64,000 nucleotides of DNA, taken from assembly GCF_963675985.1 (NCBI RefSeq), contig NZ_OY780958.1:744001-808000 (forward strand). Direction: 5' to 3'. Below the pieces are notes generated by a model. The model searched no databases and was not told the origin of the DNA. It saw nothing but the letters and a program-made list of their open reading frames with translations. How positions within the stretch are numbered: position 1 is the stretch's first letter; each line of letters opens with the position of its first letter. Source of the DNA: an uncultured Roseibium sp. (lineage in GTDB: Bacteria; Pseudomonadota; Alphaproteobacteria; Rhizobiales; Stappiaceae). Made by a program: the position numbers and the translations under genes. Positions 8,155 to 16,173 of this stretch are shown one piece after another.

Positions 8155-8388
8155 TTACGCCACGTTTCGGACCAGTTCGCTGATCTTGTCCGGCCGGAAA
8201 CCGGACCAGTGATCTTCGTCGGCGACGACCACAGGCGCCTGGCGATAGCCCAGCGACTGGACGTGCTCCAGCGCCGTATCGTCTTCGGTGAGGTCGATCA
8301 GGTCGAACGGAATTCCGCGCTGCTTGAGGGCGCGGGTTGTGGCCAGGCACTGGACGCAGGCCGGCTTGGAGTAAACGGTAATGGTCAT
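8155..8388 (-). CDS. nrdH: Glutaredoxin-like NrdH, electron donor to class Ib RNR
   Basis: This 77-residue thioredoxin-fold protein has the NrdH active site CVQC (in YSKPACVQC) followed by a basic helix, and the conserved ending GYRQAPVVVADEDHWSGFRPDKI typical of NrdH. It passes electrons from thioredoxin reductase to the NrdE C-terminal cysteines. ATG at 8388 starts the strand MTITVYSK; longer in-frame reading upstream runs towards the riboswitch and is not conserved. First gene of the operon. Confidence 0.96.
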   Translation of the reverse strand: MTITVYSKPACVQCLATTRALKQRGIPFDLIDLTEDDTALEHVQSLGYRQAPVVVADEDHWSGFRPDKISELVRNVA

Positions 8389-8504
8389 GTCTTCTTTCAC
8401 CCCGAAGATCGCTCTGAATGGACGGCAGGGGGAAAGACGCAAGGGACGGCACGGAAAAGGCCTTGTCCCCGCCTCCCGGGCCCGCCGCCCGATGACGTTT
8501 TTCG

Positions 8505-8692
8505 AACAAGGCAGGTCTCCTGGCTTGCGGGTCTTCGCCTTCCGTCCGCCTTCCCGGGATCTCCCAGTGGCTCATACGGACAGGGGCTCGCCGCTCACAG
8601 TTGCGGGGGCAGCGCCGGACTCGGCCGAATATCGGTTTCACCGGCTTCCCTCTTAGCCCTCGACTCTTTCGAATCGAAGGACCTTGAACACA
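8505..8692 (-). ncRNA. Cobalamin riboswitch controlling nrdHIEF
   Basis: On the minus strand the region shows the same core as the riboswitch at 4272-4490: CTGCCCCCGCAACTGTGAGCGGC (about 8612-8590), then GAGCC and CCACTGGG, and the B12 box AGGAGACCTGCC at 8521-8510. A short P1 can form between CAAGG (about 8688-8684) and CCTTG (8511-8507). About 115 bases separate it from nrdH. B12 riboswitches ahead of a B12-independent ribonucleotide reductase are known in bacteria that also own a B12-dependent enzyme (NrdJ). The rest of 8389-8882 holds no gene; the right end must contain promoters for this operon and for the divergent phosphatase. Confidence 0.95.
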
Positions 8693-8882
8693 AGATAGGG
8701 TAGGGACCGGTGCTTGAGTGTCAATAAATTGTTTGTCCGGCTTCATCGATTTACGGGAACAACCAAGTGCCTGCCGGCGCTGCCCACGCTTTGGCATATC
8801 GTGGACAGAAGACTTGACCCGGCTCCGAAAACCCGCCACATGCGGGGCCTGAAACTAAGGCCCCGAAGAGCATTCAATTCCC

Positions 8883-9563
8883 ATGTATCTTGTCATCTTC
8901 GATTGCGACGGCACTCTGGTGGACAGTCAGGAAACCATCCTGCACGGGCTGGAGGTCGGCTTTGCCGCGGCCGGGTTGCCAATGCCGGACCGGCGCACGG
9001 CGCTGTCCATCGTCGGCCTGTCGCTGGAACGGGCGTTCCTGACGCTGGTGGGAGCTGAGAATAGCCATCATGTGGCGACGATGGCCGATGCCTATCGGAA
9101 CTCCAAAGTGGAACGGCGCGGGCAGGGGCTGGACCTCGACCCGCTTTACCCCGGGACCATGGGCGTGCTCGACCGGCTGTCGGCGCGCGAGGATGTCCTC
9201 TTAGGCATTGCGACCGGCAAGGCGCGCAGGGGTGTCGACCACATGGTGGAGGTGCACGGGCTGCACGGCCGGTTCGTTACCGTCCAGACGGCCGATACCT
9301 CGCCCTCCAAGCCCCATCCGGATATGATTCTGCAGGCGCTTGGCGAGACGGGAGCGGAAGCCGCCAACACGGTCATGATCGGCGATACGTCCTTCGACAT
9401 GGAAATGGCGGTTGCCGCAAACGTGCGCGGCATCGGCGTCACCTGGGGCTATCACGACCGGTCCCGGCTGGAAGGGGCGGGTGCTGCCCGCGTGATCGAT
9501 CATTTCGACGAGCTCGACGGGGTATTGGAGCAGCTTTTCGGTTTTGACAGGGAAACGACGTGA
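8883..9563 (+). CDS. HAD-superfamily hydrolase (phosphoglycolate phosphatase-like)
   Basis: This 226-residue protein has all HAD motifs: motif I FDCDGTLVDSQ with the nucleophile Asp, motif II in GIATGKA, and motif III/IV in SKPHPDMIL and VMIGDTSFDMEMA. A helical cap follows motif I, as in Gph and beta-phosphoglucomutase relatives (subfamily IA). The substrate cannot be told from sequence; a small phosphorylated metabolite is likely. It overlaps the ATP12 gene by one base (TGATG), and this pairing suggests co-translation rather than shared function. Confidence 0.85.
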   Translation: MYLVIFDCDGTLVDSQETILHGLEVGFAAAGLPMPDRRTALSIVGLSLERAFLTLVGAENSHHVATMADAYRNSKVERRGQGLDLDPLYPGTMGVLDRLSAREDVLLGIATGKARRGVDHMVEVHGLHGRFVTVQTADTSPSKPHPDMILQALGETGAEAANTVMIGDTSFDMEMAVAANVRGIGVTWGYHDRSRLEGAGAARVIDHFDELDGVLEQLFGFDRETT

Positions 9564-10321
9564 TGCGCGATCGAATTGAAACGCAGGGGGCGGATCCGGA
9601 AAAGCGGGCGCAGGAATTGTCTCGGCGCCAGTTGCCGAAACGATTCTATGAACGCGCGGACCATGCTGAAACCGAGGGCGGTTTTGCGATTCATCTCGAC
9701 GGCCGGCCGGTAAAGACGCCGGGCAAGACTTTGCTCGTTCTGCCGACGGAAACGCTTGCACGGGCGGTGGCCGCGGAATGGGCGGCGCAGGAAAAGGAAA
9801 TCAATCCGGCCAACATGCCGCTGACGCGGATTTCGAATTCGGCGATCGATGCGGTCGGTGCCCGGTTCGCCGAGGTGGCGGACGAGATCGCCCGGTTCTG
9901 CGGTACGGATGCGCTTTGCTACCGCGCCGACGATCCGGAATCACTGGTCCAGCGGCAGACCGAACTGTGGGATCCGGTGCTCGCCTGGGCGGAAGAGCTG
10001 CTCGGCAACCGGTTCATCCTGATCGGCGGCATCATCCATCAGGACCAGCCGGAGCCATTGCTGACGGCCTTCCGGGCTCGGCTCGATGATCTGACGCCGC
10101 TGCAGCTTGCGGCCCTTCATACCGCGACCACGCTCTCCGGTTCCGCCGTTCTGGCGCTTGCCGTCCTCGAAGGACGTTTGACGGCAGACGACGCCTGGCA
10201 GGCCGCTCATGTGGAAGAGGACTTCAACATCGAACGCTGGGGCGAAGACGCGGAAGCCGCGGCCATCCGCGCCTACAAGCGCAGGGAGTTCGACGCAGCC
10301 GTGCTGATTCTGAAGGGGTGA
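9563..10321 (+). CDS. ATP12-family F1-ATPase assembly chaperone
   Basis: ATP12 proteins bind the F1 alpha subunit and help assemble ATP synthase in mitochondria and alphaproteobacteria. The 252-residue chain matches the family along its length: KRFYERADHAETEGGFAIHLDGRPVKTPGK near the N-terminus, the AVAAEWAAQ segment, MPLTRISNSAID, LCYRADDPESLV, and the helical C-terminal half ending WGEDAEAAAIRAYKRREFDAA. ATG at 9563 overlaps the stop of the preceding phosphatase gene. Restriction of this family to alphaproteobacteria and mitochondria supports the taxonomic reading. Confidence 0.93.
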   Translation: MRDRIETQGADPEKRAQELSRRQLPKRFYERADHAETEGGFAIHLDGRPVKTPGKTLLVLPTETLARAVAAEWAAQEKEINPANMPLTRISNSAIDAVGARFAEVADEIARFCGTDALCYRADDPESLVQRQTELWDPVLAWAEELLGNRFILIGGIIHQDQPEPLLTAFRARLDDLTPLQLAALHTATTLSGSAVLALAVLEGRLTADDAWQAAHVEEDFNIERWGEDAEAAAIRAYKRREFDAAVLILKG

Positions 10322-10400
10322 TGATCACCAATTCGGGACCATGAGAGTTTAAATTTTGCCTGCTCGGCCCTTCGCTAAGGCTCCGGGCCGTTCGGCGCTC

Positions 10401-10424
10401 AAAAAGCAAAATCGTTTGCTTTTT
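10401..10424. terminator. Bidirectional terminator between ATP12 gene and mgtE
   Basis: A perfect 10-base inverted repeat, AAAAAGCAAA and TTTGCTTTTT, with an ATCG loop lies between the convergent genes. It gives a run of U at the 3' side in both directions, although the stem itself is weak. It could serve both transcripts. Confidence 0.6.
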
Positions 10425-10445
10425 GCCGGCTGTGCCGGACGCGCC

Positions 10446-11861
10446 TCACCCCAGATAAAACGTCGTTGCCATCAGGAAGAACACCAGCACGCCGAGGACG
10501 TCATTGGTGGAAGTGATGAAGACGCCGGTGGCCATGGCCGGGTCGATGCCGAACTTGTCGAGCACGATTGGGATGGTGGCGCCGACCATGGCGGCGAGTG
10601 TCGTGACGCACAGCAATGAGAGTGATGTGGCAAGCGCCAGGTGAACCGGGTCGGCGATGGGGATCACCCTCGATACGATCAGGACCAGTGTGGCGAGGAT
10701 GCAGCCGGCGACGGCGCCGTTTGCGAGCGCCGCGATCAATTCCTTCAGCAGCCGGAAGGCGATGTCGCCGGACCATAGCGCGCCGGTCGCAATCCCCTGG
10801 ACAGCGACGGCAGAGGCCTGAAGCCCTGCGTTGCCGGCCATGGACATGGTAACCGGAATGAAGGCGGCGAGAATGGCGGCAGTGGAAAGCTGCTGCTCGA
10901 AGGAGCCGACCACGGTGGCGGCAATACTCGAGCCGATCAGGCCGGCAAGCAGCCAGGGCAGGCGGCCGCGCATGATTTTCAGCACCGTGTCATCGGCCTT
11001 GGCCTCCGACGACACACCGCTCATCAGGAGCATGTCTTCGTTCGCCTCTTCGGAGGCGATGCGGGCCATCTGCTTGGGCGTGATCCGGCCGATCAACTGG
11101 CCGTCCGCATTGAGGACGGGCACGGTGTGCATGTCCCGCTTGCGGGCCAGTCGAAGTACTTCTTCCTGGTCGGTTTCGGCGGAAACGGCCAGGAAATCCC
11201 GGTTCATGATTTCCGCCAGCGTGGCTTCCGGCGGTGACAGCAGAAGCTTGCCAACCGCAATCGTGCCGATCAGCCGGCCATCGTCGTCCAACACGTAGAC
11301 GGTGTAGATCTTGCGGATTCGATCCGCCTCGGCGCGGATCAGGGCGGCCGCATCCTCCACACTGCAGTTTTCGGGCAGGGCGACGAACTTGCGGGCCATG
11401 ATCCGGCCGGCGCTGTCGTCCGCGTAGGATTCGAAGCCGGCGACCGCTTCCACGTCGGGCAGGCGCTCGGCCAGCGTCTCGGCGACCTCGTCGGGAAAGT
11501 CGTTGAGCATTTCCGCGGCGTCGTCCGGATCGAGGCCGGCCAGGATGTCGCGGAACTGATCAAGGGTGGATTCCTCCATCAGGATGGAGCGGAATTCCGG
11601 CCTCAGTTCGGCAATCACCTTGATGGACGGATTGGATGGCAGCCATCTGAACAGCTTGCGCGCCTGCTTCAACCGCAGGCGAACCAGCAGCTGCATGACG
11701 TCAATCGGATCCCAGCGCTTCATCAGATCGACGAGGGTGAGACGCTCGCCGGCCTTGATCATCTGCCGGATCCTGGCCAGCGTTTCGTCATTGGCGTCAA
11801 GCGGCTCCTGTGCCGGCTCACGATGCCAGACGAGGGATTCGAGCTCATCGGTGACCGTCAT
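10446..11861 (-). CDS. mgtE: Magnesium transporter MgtE (first copy)
   Basis: MgtE is a Mg2+-gated, Mg2+-selective channel. The 471 residues show the family order: an acidic helical N domain (for example DILAGLDPDDAAEMLNDFPDEVAETLAERL), two CBS domains (about residues 135-260, with MARKFVALPENCSVEDA and the second near EIMNRDFLAVSAETDQEEVLRLA), a plug helix, and five C-terminal membrane helices. The pore residues appear in MSMAGNAGLQASAVAVQGI and the last helix in DPAMATGVFITSTNDVLGV. A second, different mgtE lies at 39010-40428 on the other strand. It is 94 bases downstream of the Anbu cluster on the same strand. Confidence 0.94.
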   Translation of the reverse strand: MTVTDELESLVWHREPAQEPLDANDETLARIRQMIKAGERLTLVDLMKRWDPIDVMQLLVRLRLKQARKLFRWLPSNPSIKVIAELRPEFRSILMEESTLDQFRDILAGLDPDDAAEMLNDFPDEVAETLAERLPDVEAVAGFESYADDSAGRIMARKFVALPENCSVEDAAALIRAEADRIRKIYTVYVLDDDGRLIGTIAVGKLLLSPPEATLAEIMNRDFLAVSAETDQEEVLRLARKRDMHTVPVLNADGQLIGRITPKQMARIASEEANEDMLLMSGVSSEAKADDTVLKIMRGRLPWLLAGLIGSSIAATVVGSFEQQLSTAAILAAFIPVTMSMAGNAGLQASAVAVQGIATGALWSGDIAFRLLKELIAALANGAVAGCILATLVLIVSRVIPIADPVHLALATSLSLLCVTTLAAMVGATIPIVLDKFGIDPAMATGVFITSTNDVLGVLVFFLMATTFYLG

Positions 11862-11955
11862 CGCACGCTCCAGGTCTGTTTCTTGCCGGCTTTTATCGAT
11901 TGGTCATGACAGTTCGCTTAAGGCCGTGCCGAAAGCAAGGCGGCGTTCCGCCAGA

Positions 11956-12690
11956 TCAGACTTCCAGTTCCTCGATGTCGGCGAAGGCGTCACGAAGCGC
12001 GTCGGACCAGGCCTTGGAAAGCTTGCTGAAATAGGGATCGTCCTTCTCGATCCGGAGCTGGCGCTCGGACGAGAAGCTGTCCTTGTTGTAGAGCAGAAGG
12101 TCGATCGGCAGCCCGACGGAGAGGTTGGAGCGCAGGGTGGAATCGAAGGACAGCAGGATCATCTTCGCGCCTTCGCCCAGGCGCATGTCGGCATGGGTCA
12201 CGCGATCCAGGATCGGCTTGCCGTATTTGTGTTCGCCGACCTGCAGGTAGGGCGTGTCGTCGCTCACCTCGATGAAATTGCCTGCGGAATAGACCTGAAA
12301 CAGGCGGGGGTCCTCGCCCTTGATCTGACCACCCAGAATGAAAGTGACCGAGAAATTTTCCGCGCTCGCCTCCAGCGCCTCGCCGTCGATCGCGCGCACC
12401 TCGCGCACGGCGCTGCCGACGAGCCGGGCAGCCTGGAACATGGTGTCCACGTTCATCAGGGTCGCCCGGTTGCCGTCATGGCCGCCGGCGATATGTTCGG
12501 TCAGGATCGACACCACCGCCTGGGTCACGGCGAGATTGCCGGCCGACAACAGGGTGATCACCCGCTCGCCCGGCTTTTCCCAGACGTGGAGCTTCTTGAA
12601 GGTGGAGATATTGTCGAGACCGGCATTGGTGCGCGTGTCAGCGGCAAACACAAGGCCTCGGTCGAGTTTCAGTCCAACGCAGTAGGTCAT
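11956..12690 (-). CDS. Anbu: proteasome-like/HslV-related peptidase
   Basis: Anbu is a bacterial relative of proteasome beta subunits and HslV. The 244-residue chain begins MTYCVGLKL, so after Met removal Thr becomes the N-terminal nucleophile. The conserved Asp (FAADTRTNAG) and Lys (TFKKLHVW) of the Ntn-hydrolase site follow. It is longer than HslV (about 175 residues) and has the Anbu C-terminal helical extension. It is the last gene of a minus-strand cluster with a transglutaminase-like protein, an alpha-E protein and a circularly permuted ATP-grasp, the usual Anbu partners. Substrate and in vivo role remain unknown for the family; no ATPase partner such as HslU is encoded here. Confidence 0.92.
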   Translation of the reverse strand: MTYCVGLKLDRGLVFAADTRTNAGLDNISTFKKLHVWEKPGERVITLLSAGNLAVTQAVVSILTEHIAGGHDGNRATLMNVDTMFQAARLVGSAVREVRAIDGEALEASAENFSVTFILGGQIKGEDPRLFQVYSAGNFIEVSDDTPYLQVGEHKYGKPILDRVTHADMRLGEGAKMILLSFDSTLRSNLSVGLPIDLLLYNKDSFSSERQLRIEKDDPYFSKLSKAWSDALRDAFADIEELEV

Positions 12691-12730
12691 TTTCGGTTCT
12701 CACAGGACCCGGCAGACAGCCCCGGTTTCC

Positions 12731-13555
12731 CTACTGCTGCTGCTGTTGCTGGCTTGTCGCCTGTTCCACGTCTACCTCGACATCCATGTTCTCTTCATGA
12801 CCGCCGAACCGGATGCCGCGTATAGGTGCAGCGGAACGCGAATCCAGGCCAACGGTCAAGCGGATATAGCGATCCGTGGGGCAGATAGCGTTGGATATGT
12901 CGAAGCCAACCCAGCCGAGGTCGGGAACGAAGGCTTCCGCCCAGGCGTGATGGGCCTCTGACGACTGCTCGTCCTCAAGGAGGAGATAGCCGGAAACGTA
13001 GCGCGCAGGCACCTCGATCGAACGACAGGCGGAAATGAAGATATGGGCGTGGTCCTGGCATACTCCTTCGCCGTTCGCCAGCGCTGAGACGGCCGTGGCA
13101 TTGGTATCGGTGACGCCGACCTTGTAGTCGACCTTTTCCCGGATCGCATGCATCAGTTCGTGCAGGCCGGCGATCAGATCGTCCTTTTCTGCGTGGGCGG
13201 CGAGGCGCCGGATCGCCTGGTTGGCTTTGGTCTGAGGCGTGAACCGGGTAAAAACTCGCGGCGGCGGAGACGTCCCGTTTTCAAAGCCGATCACGCCGTT
13301 AATATCAAAGGTGTCGACCGTTCCAGACGCGGTGATCTCGACCTCTTCCGACAGTCCCTGAGCAGAGACCATGTGAACCAGATTACCGAAGGCGTCCTCG
13401 TAGGTCGTGGCCCGGTCCATGCCGGGGGCTTCGATCTTCCAGTCAACGACCGTCTGGCCCCGGCCGGTCTTCGGCGTCAGGCGGATCTGCTGCATCGCGT
13501 TGGCAAGCGGCGTGTCGTATCGGTAATGGGTCTTGTGCCGAACGGTCAGTCGCAT
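12731..13555 (-). CDS. Transglutaminase-like cysteine peptidase of the Anbu cluster
   Basis: This 274-residue protein has the bacterial transglutaminase N-terminal beta domain (MRLTVRHKTHYRYDTPLANA) followed by the papain-like core with Cys in GEGVCQDHAHIFISACR, His in EAHHAWAEAFV, and Asp in GWVGFDISN, so the Cys-His-Asp triad is complete. Such proteins accompany Anbu and ATP-grasp genes and may cleave or form amide bonds in a small peptide. ATG at 13555 is 23 bases after the alpha-E gene. The C-terminus ends in a run of glutamines encoded mainly by CAG, an unusual tail. Enzyme class is clear; the substrate is unknown. Confidence 0.9.
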   Translation of the reverse strand: MRLTVRHKTHYRYDTPLANAMQQIRLTPKTGRGQTVVDWKIEAPGMDRATTYEDAFGNLVHMVSAQGLSEEVEITASGTVDTFDINGVIGFENGTSPPPRVFTRFTPQTKANQAIRRLAAHAEKDDLIAGLHELMHAIREKVDYKVGVTDTNATAVSALANGEGVCQDHAHIFISACRSIEVPARYVSGYLLLEDEQSSEAHHAWAEAFVPDLGWVGFDISNAICPTDRYIRLTVGLDSRSAAPIRGIRFGGHEENMDVEVDVEQATSQQQQQQ

Positions 13556-13578
13556 ATCGAATACCGGCTCCCGTTTCC

Positions 13579-14529
13579 TCAGGCGAAGTTGTAGTCGATC
13601 GACAACTGGTGGGCAAAAGCGTTGTTGCGCCCGATGAAGTCGTTCAAAAACTCGTGCAGCCCGTTGTTGTAAATCGCGTCCATATTCGTGGATTTCAGAT
13701 CCTTCCAGATCTTTGAACCCATTTCCAGACTTGGCTGGACCGAACCGTAAAACTCGCCGAGATCTTCGACCGTATCGTCGATCCAGTTGTAGCAATGGGC
13801 GAGCGAGCGGGGCATTTCCTCCCGCAGGATCAGGAAGGTGGCGATATTGCCCGCCTTCAGCTTTGCATCTTCATAGGCAAACCGGTAGCTCCTGAGGCCC
13901 GAAAGCGCCCTGAGGATCAAGATCCACTGGTAGCGCTCACCCGACGCGCCGCCGGCGACGTCATTGTCGGGCAGAAGCACCCAGTACTGGGTGTCCAGAA
14001 TGCGGGCCGTGTTTTCTGCCCGTTCCACGAAATTGCCGAGCTGGCTGAAGTAGTAGCCGTCATCGCGGAGGATCGTGTTCAGAAGCGCGCCGCGGAAAAG
14101 ATGCGACCGCTGGCTGATCCAGGCCAGGAAATCGGGCAGCCTTTCCTGGGTGATCGACTGGGGATTGACATCCGCAAACTCGATCCAGGTCGTGTTGATC
14201 GCTTCCCAGAGTTCGGCGGTGATGCCGGTCCTGACCGCGCGGGCATTGTTGCGGGCCGTTTCCAGGCAGACGCGGACGCTGGACGGATTGGTCTTGTCGA
14301 AGACCATGTAGGAAATGACTCCCTTGGGGGTCAGTTCTCCGATCTTTTCCGTATATCCGAACTCACTGCCCGAACTTGCCAACGCAAAGCGCCAGTTTTC
14401 GCCGTCTGACTGTCCGGTATGGTTCACCATGGCCGTGCGGTAGGCAGCCTGCAGCAGCTTGGCAGTGTTCTGGGCGCGTTCCTGATAGCGCGACATCCAG
14501 AACAGTGAGGAGGCTGTACGTCCTAGCAT
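13579..14529 (-). CDS. Alpha-E domain protein (DUF403) of the Anbu cluster
   Basis: Alpha-E proteins are all-helical and almost always adjacent to circularly permuted ATP-grasp genes. The 316-residue chain begins with the family N-terminus MLGRTASSLFWMSRYQERAQNTAKLL and contains HLFRGALLNTILRDDGYYFSQLGNFVERAENTARILD, both conserved helices with ER pairs. It starts 4 bases after the ATP-grasp gene, consistent with a stoichiometric partner. The family's biochemical role is unknown; comparative studies place it in a predicted peptide-synthesis and turnover system. Confidence 0.93.
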   Translation of the reverse strand: MLGRTASSLFWMSRYQERAQNTAKLLQAAYRTAMVNHTGQSDGENWRFALASSGSEFGYTEKIGELTPKGVISYMVFDKTNPSSVRVCLETARNNARAVRTGITAELWEAINTTWIEFADVNPQSITQERLPDFLAWISQRSHLFRGALLNTILRDDGYYFSQLGNFVERAENTARILDTQYWVLLPDNDVAGGASGERYQWILILRALSGLRSYRFAYEDAKLKAGNIATFLILREEMPRSLAHCYNWIDDTVEDLGEFYGSVQPSLEMGSKIWKDLKSTNMDAIYNNGLHEFLNDFIGRNNAFAHQLSIDYNFA

Positions 14530-14533
14530 CAGG

Positions 14534-15994
14534 TCAGTCCTCCAGTACCCAGGTGTCCTTGGTGCCGCCGCCCTGGCTCGAGTTGACCACGAGCGAGCCT
14601 TTTTTCAGGGCAACGCGGGTCAGTCCGCCGGGAGTGATACGCACCTGATCGCCGATCAGAACGAAGGGGCGCAGGTCCACATGGCGCGGGGCGACGCCCG
14701 AGGCAACATGGGTCGGGCAGGCCGACAGCGCCAGCGTAGGCTGGGCGATATAGTTGGAAGGGTTGGAAATCAGGATCTTGCGGAACTCCGCGATCTGGCG
14801 CTTGGAGGCTGTCGGACCGATCAGCATGCCGTAGCCGCCGGACCCGTGGACTTCCTTGACGACGATCTCTTCCAGATGGTCGAGAACATAGGCCAGATCT
14901 TCCTCGCGCGAACAGTTCCAGGTCGGCACGTTGTTCAGGATCGGTTTCTGTCCGGTATAGAACTCGATGATGTCCGGGACATAGGCATAGATCGCCTTGT
15001 CGTCGGCAATCCCCGTTCCCGGCGCGTTGCAGATGGTGACGTTGCCGGCGCGGTAGGCGTCGAACAGCCCGGGCACGCCCAGCATGCTGTCCGGATTGAA
15101 GGTGAGGGGATCGAGGAAAGCGTCATCGATCCGCCGGTAGATCACGTCCACCTGCTGCGGCTCGCGCGTGGTGCGCATGAACACCTTGCCGTCGTCCACG
15201 AACAGGTCGCGGCCTTCCACCAGTTCCACACCCATGGAATCGGCGAGGAACGCGTGCTCGAAATAGGCCGAGTTATAGATGCCAGGCGTCAGCACGCAGA
15301 TGGTCTGCTTTGATTTGGAGAGATCGGGCCCCACGCTTTCCAGCGTCTCGCGCAGGTTCGCCGGATAGTTTTCCACGGGCGCGATGCGGTGCATCTCGAA
15401 CAGGTCCGGGAACATGCGCATCATGGTTTCCCGGTTTTCCATCATGTAGGAGACACCGGACGGCGTGCGGGTGTTGTCCTCCAGCACGTAGAATTCGTTC
15501 TCCGAAACGCGCACGAGGTCGGTGCCGATGATGTGGGCGTAGACCTTTTGTGCCGGCGTGAAGCCGACCATTTCCGGCAGGAAAGCCTCGTTCTGGAGGA
15601 TCAGGCTTTCCGGAATGCGTCCGGCGCGTAGGATCTCCTGACGGTGATAGATGTCGTGGAGGAAGGCGTTCAGGGCCCGGACCCGCTGATCGATGCCGGC
15701 GGACAGGCGTCGCCATTCGGCGGCCGAGATGATCCGGGGGATCGGGTCGAAGGGGATCAGCCGCTCCGTGGCCTGGTCGGCCCCATAGACGGCAAAGGTG
15801 ATGCCGAGCCTGCGGAAGATCGTTTCCGCTTCGCGGGTCTTCCGCGTCAGATAGTTGGGCGGCTTGGCATCCAGCCACTCGGACAGCCTTGCATAGGCCG
15901 CCCGCGGGTTGCCCGCGCTGTCCAGCATCTCGTTAAAATATGAACGCTCTTCGGCCATTACCTCCCCGTTCGTCGCTGCTGCGTTGTTAGGCAA
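14534..15994 (-). CDS. Circularly permuted ATP-grasp ligase of the Anbu cluster
   Basis: This 486-residue protein belongs to the circularly permuted ATP-grasp family (formerly DUF404/DUF407). Characteristic stretches include RRLSAGIDQRVRALNAFLHDIYH, DLVRVSENEFYVLEDNTRTPSGVSYMMENR, VYRR-like VDVIYRRIDDAFLDPL, and the lysine/glycine-rich KEVHGSGGYGMLIGP. ATP-grasp enzymes join a carboxylate to an amine through an acyl-phosphate. It leads a four-gene operon (ATP-grasp, alpha-E, transglutaminase-like, Anbu). Met13 (MAEERSYF) is an alternative start closer to the family length. The natural ligation product is unknown. Confidence 0.93.
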   Translation of the reverse strand: MPNNAAATNGEVMAEERSYFNEMLDSAGNPRAAYARLSEWLDAKPPNYLTRKTREAETIFRRLGITFAVYGADQATERLIPFDPIPRIISAAEWRRLSAGIDQRVRALNAFLHDIYHRQEILRAGRIPESLILQNEAFLPEMVGFTPAQKVYAHIIGTDLVRVSENEFYVLEDNTRTPSGVSYMMENRETMMRMFPDLFEMHRIAPVENYPANLRETLESVGPDLSKSKQTICVLTPGIYNSAYFEHAFLADSMGVELVEGRDLFVDDGKVFMRTTREPQQVDVIYRRIDDAFLDPLTFNPDSMLGVPGLFDAYRAGNVTICNAPGTGIADDKAIYAYVPDIIEFYTGQKPILNNVPTWNCSREEDLAYVLDHLEEIVVKEVHGSGGYGMLIGPTASKRQIAEFRKILISNPSNYIAQPTLALSACPTHVASGVAPRHVDLRPFVLIGDQVRITPGGLTRVALKKGSLVVNSSQGGGTKDTWVLED

Positions 15995-16173
15995 TCATGG
16001 CAAATCACGCCACGGTGTCAAAGTGTATTATTGAGGCGGTCGTGATTACGGATTGTGCAGTGGGTCTATAATCCGCGGTCTCATCGGGTCTGGCAACTCC
16101 GCCCATGTGCTGACTAGGCGTGCGTCGGTGCACATGCTAGGACCACATAAATTTAAGTGTTTCGGAGACAGCC

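Noticed and set aside
12731..12760. CTG/CAG run as a non-coding microsatellite
   Set aside because: It is in frame at the end of the transglutaminase gene, so it is coding; retained as a finding about the tail.
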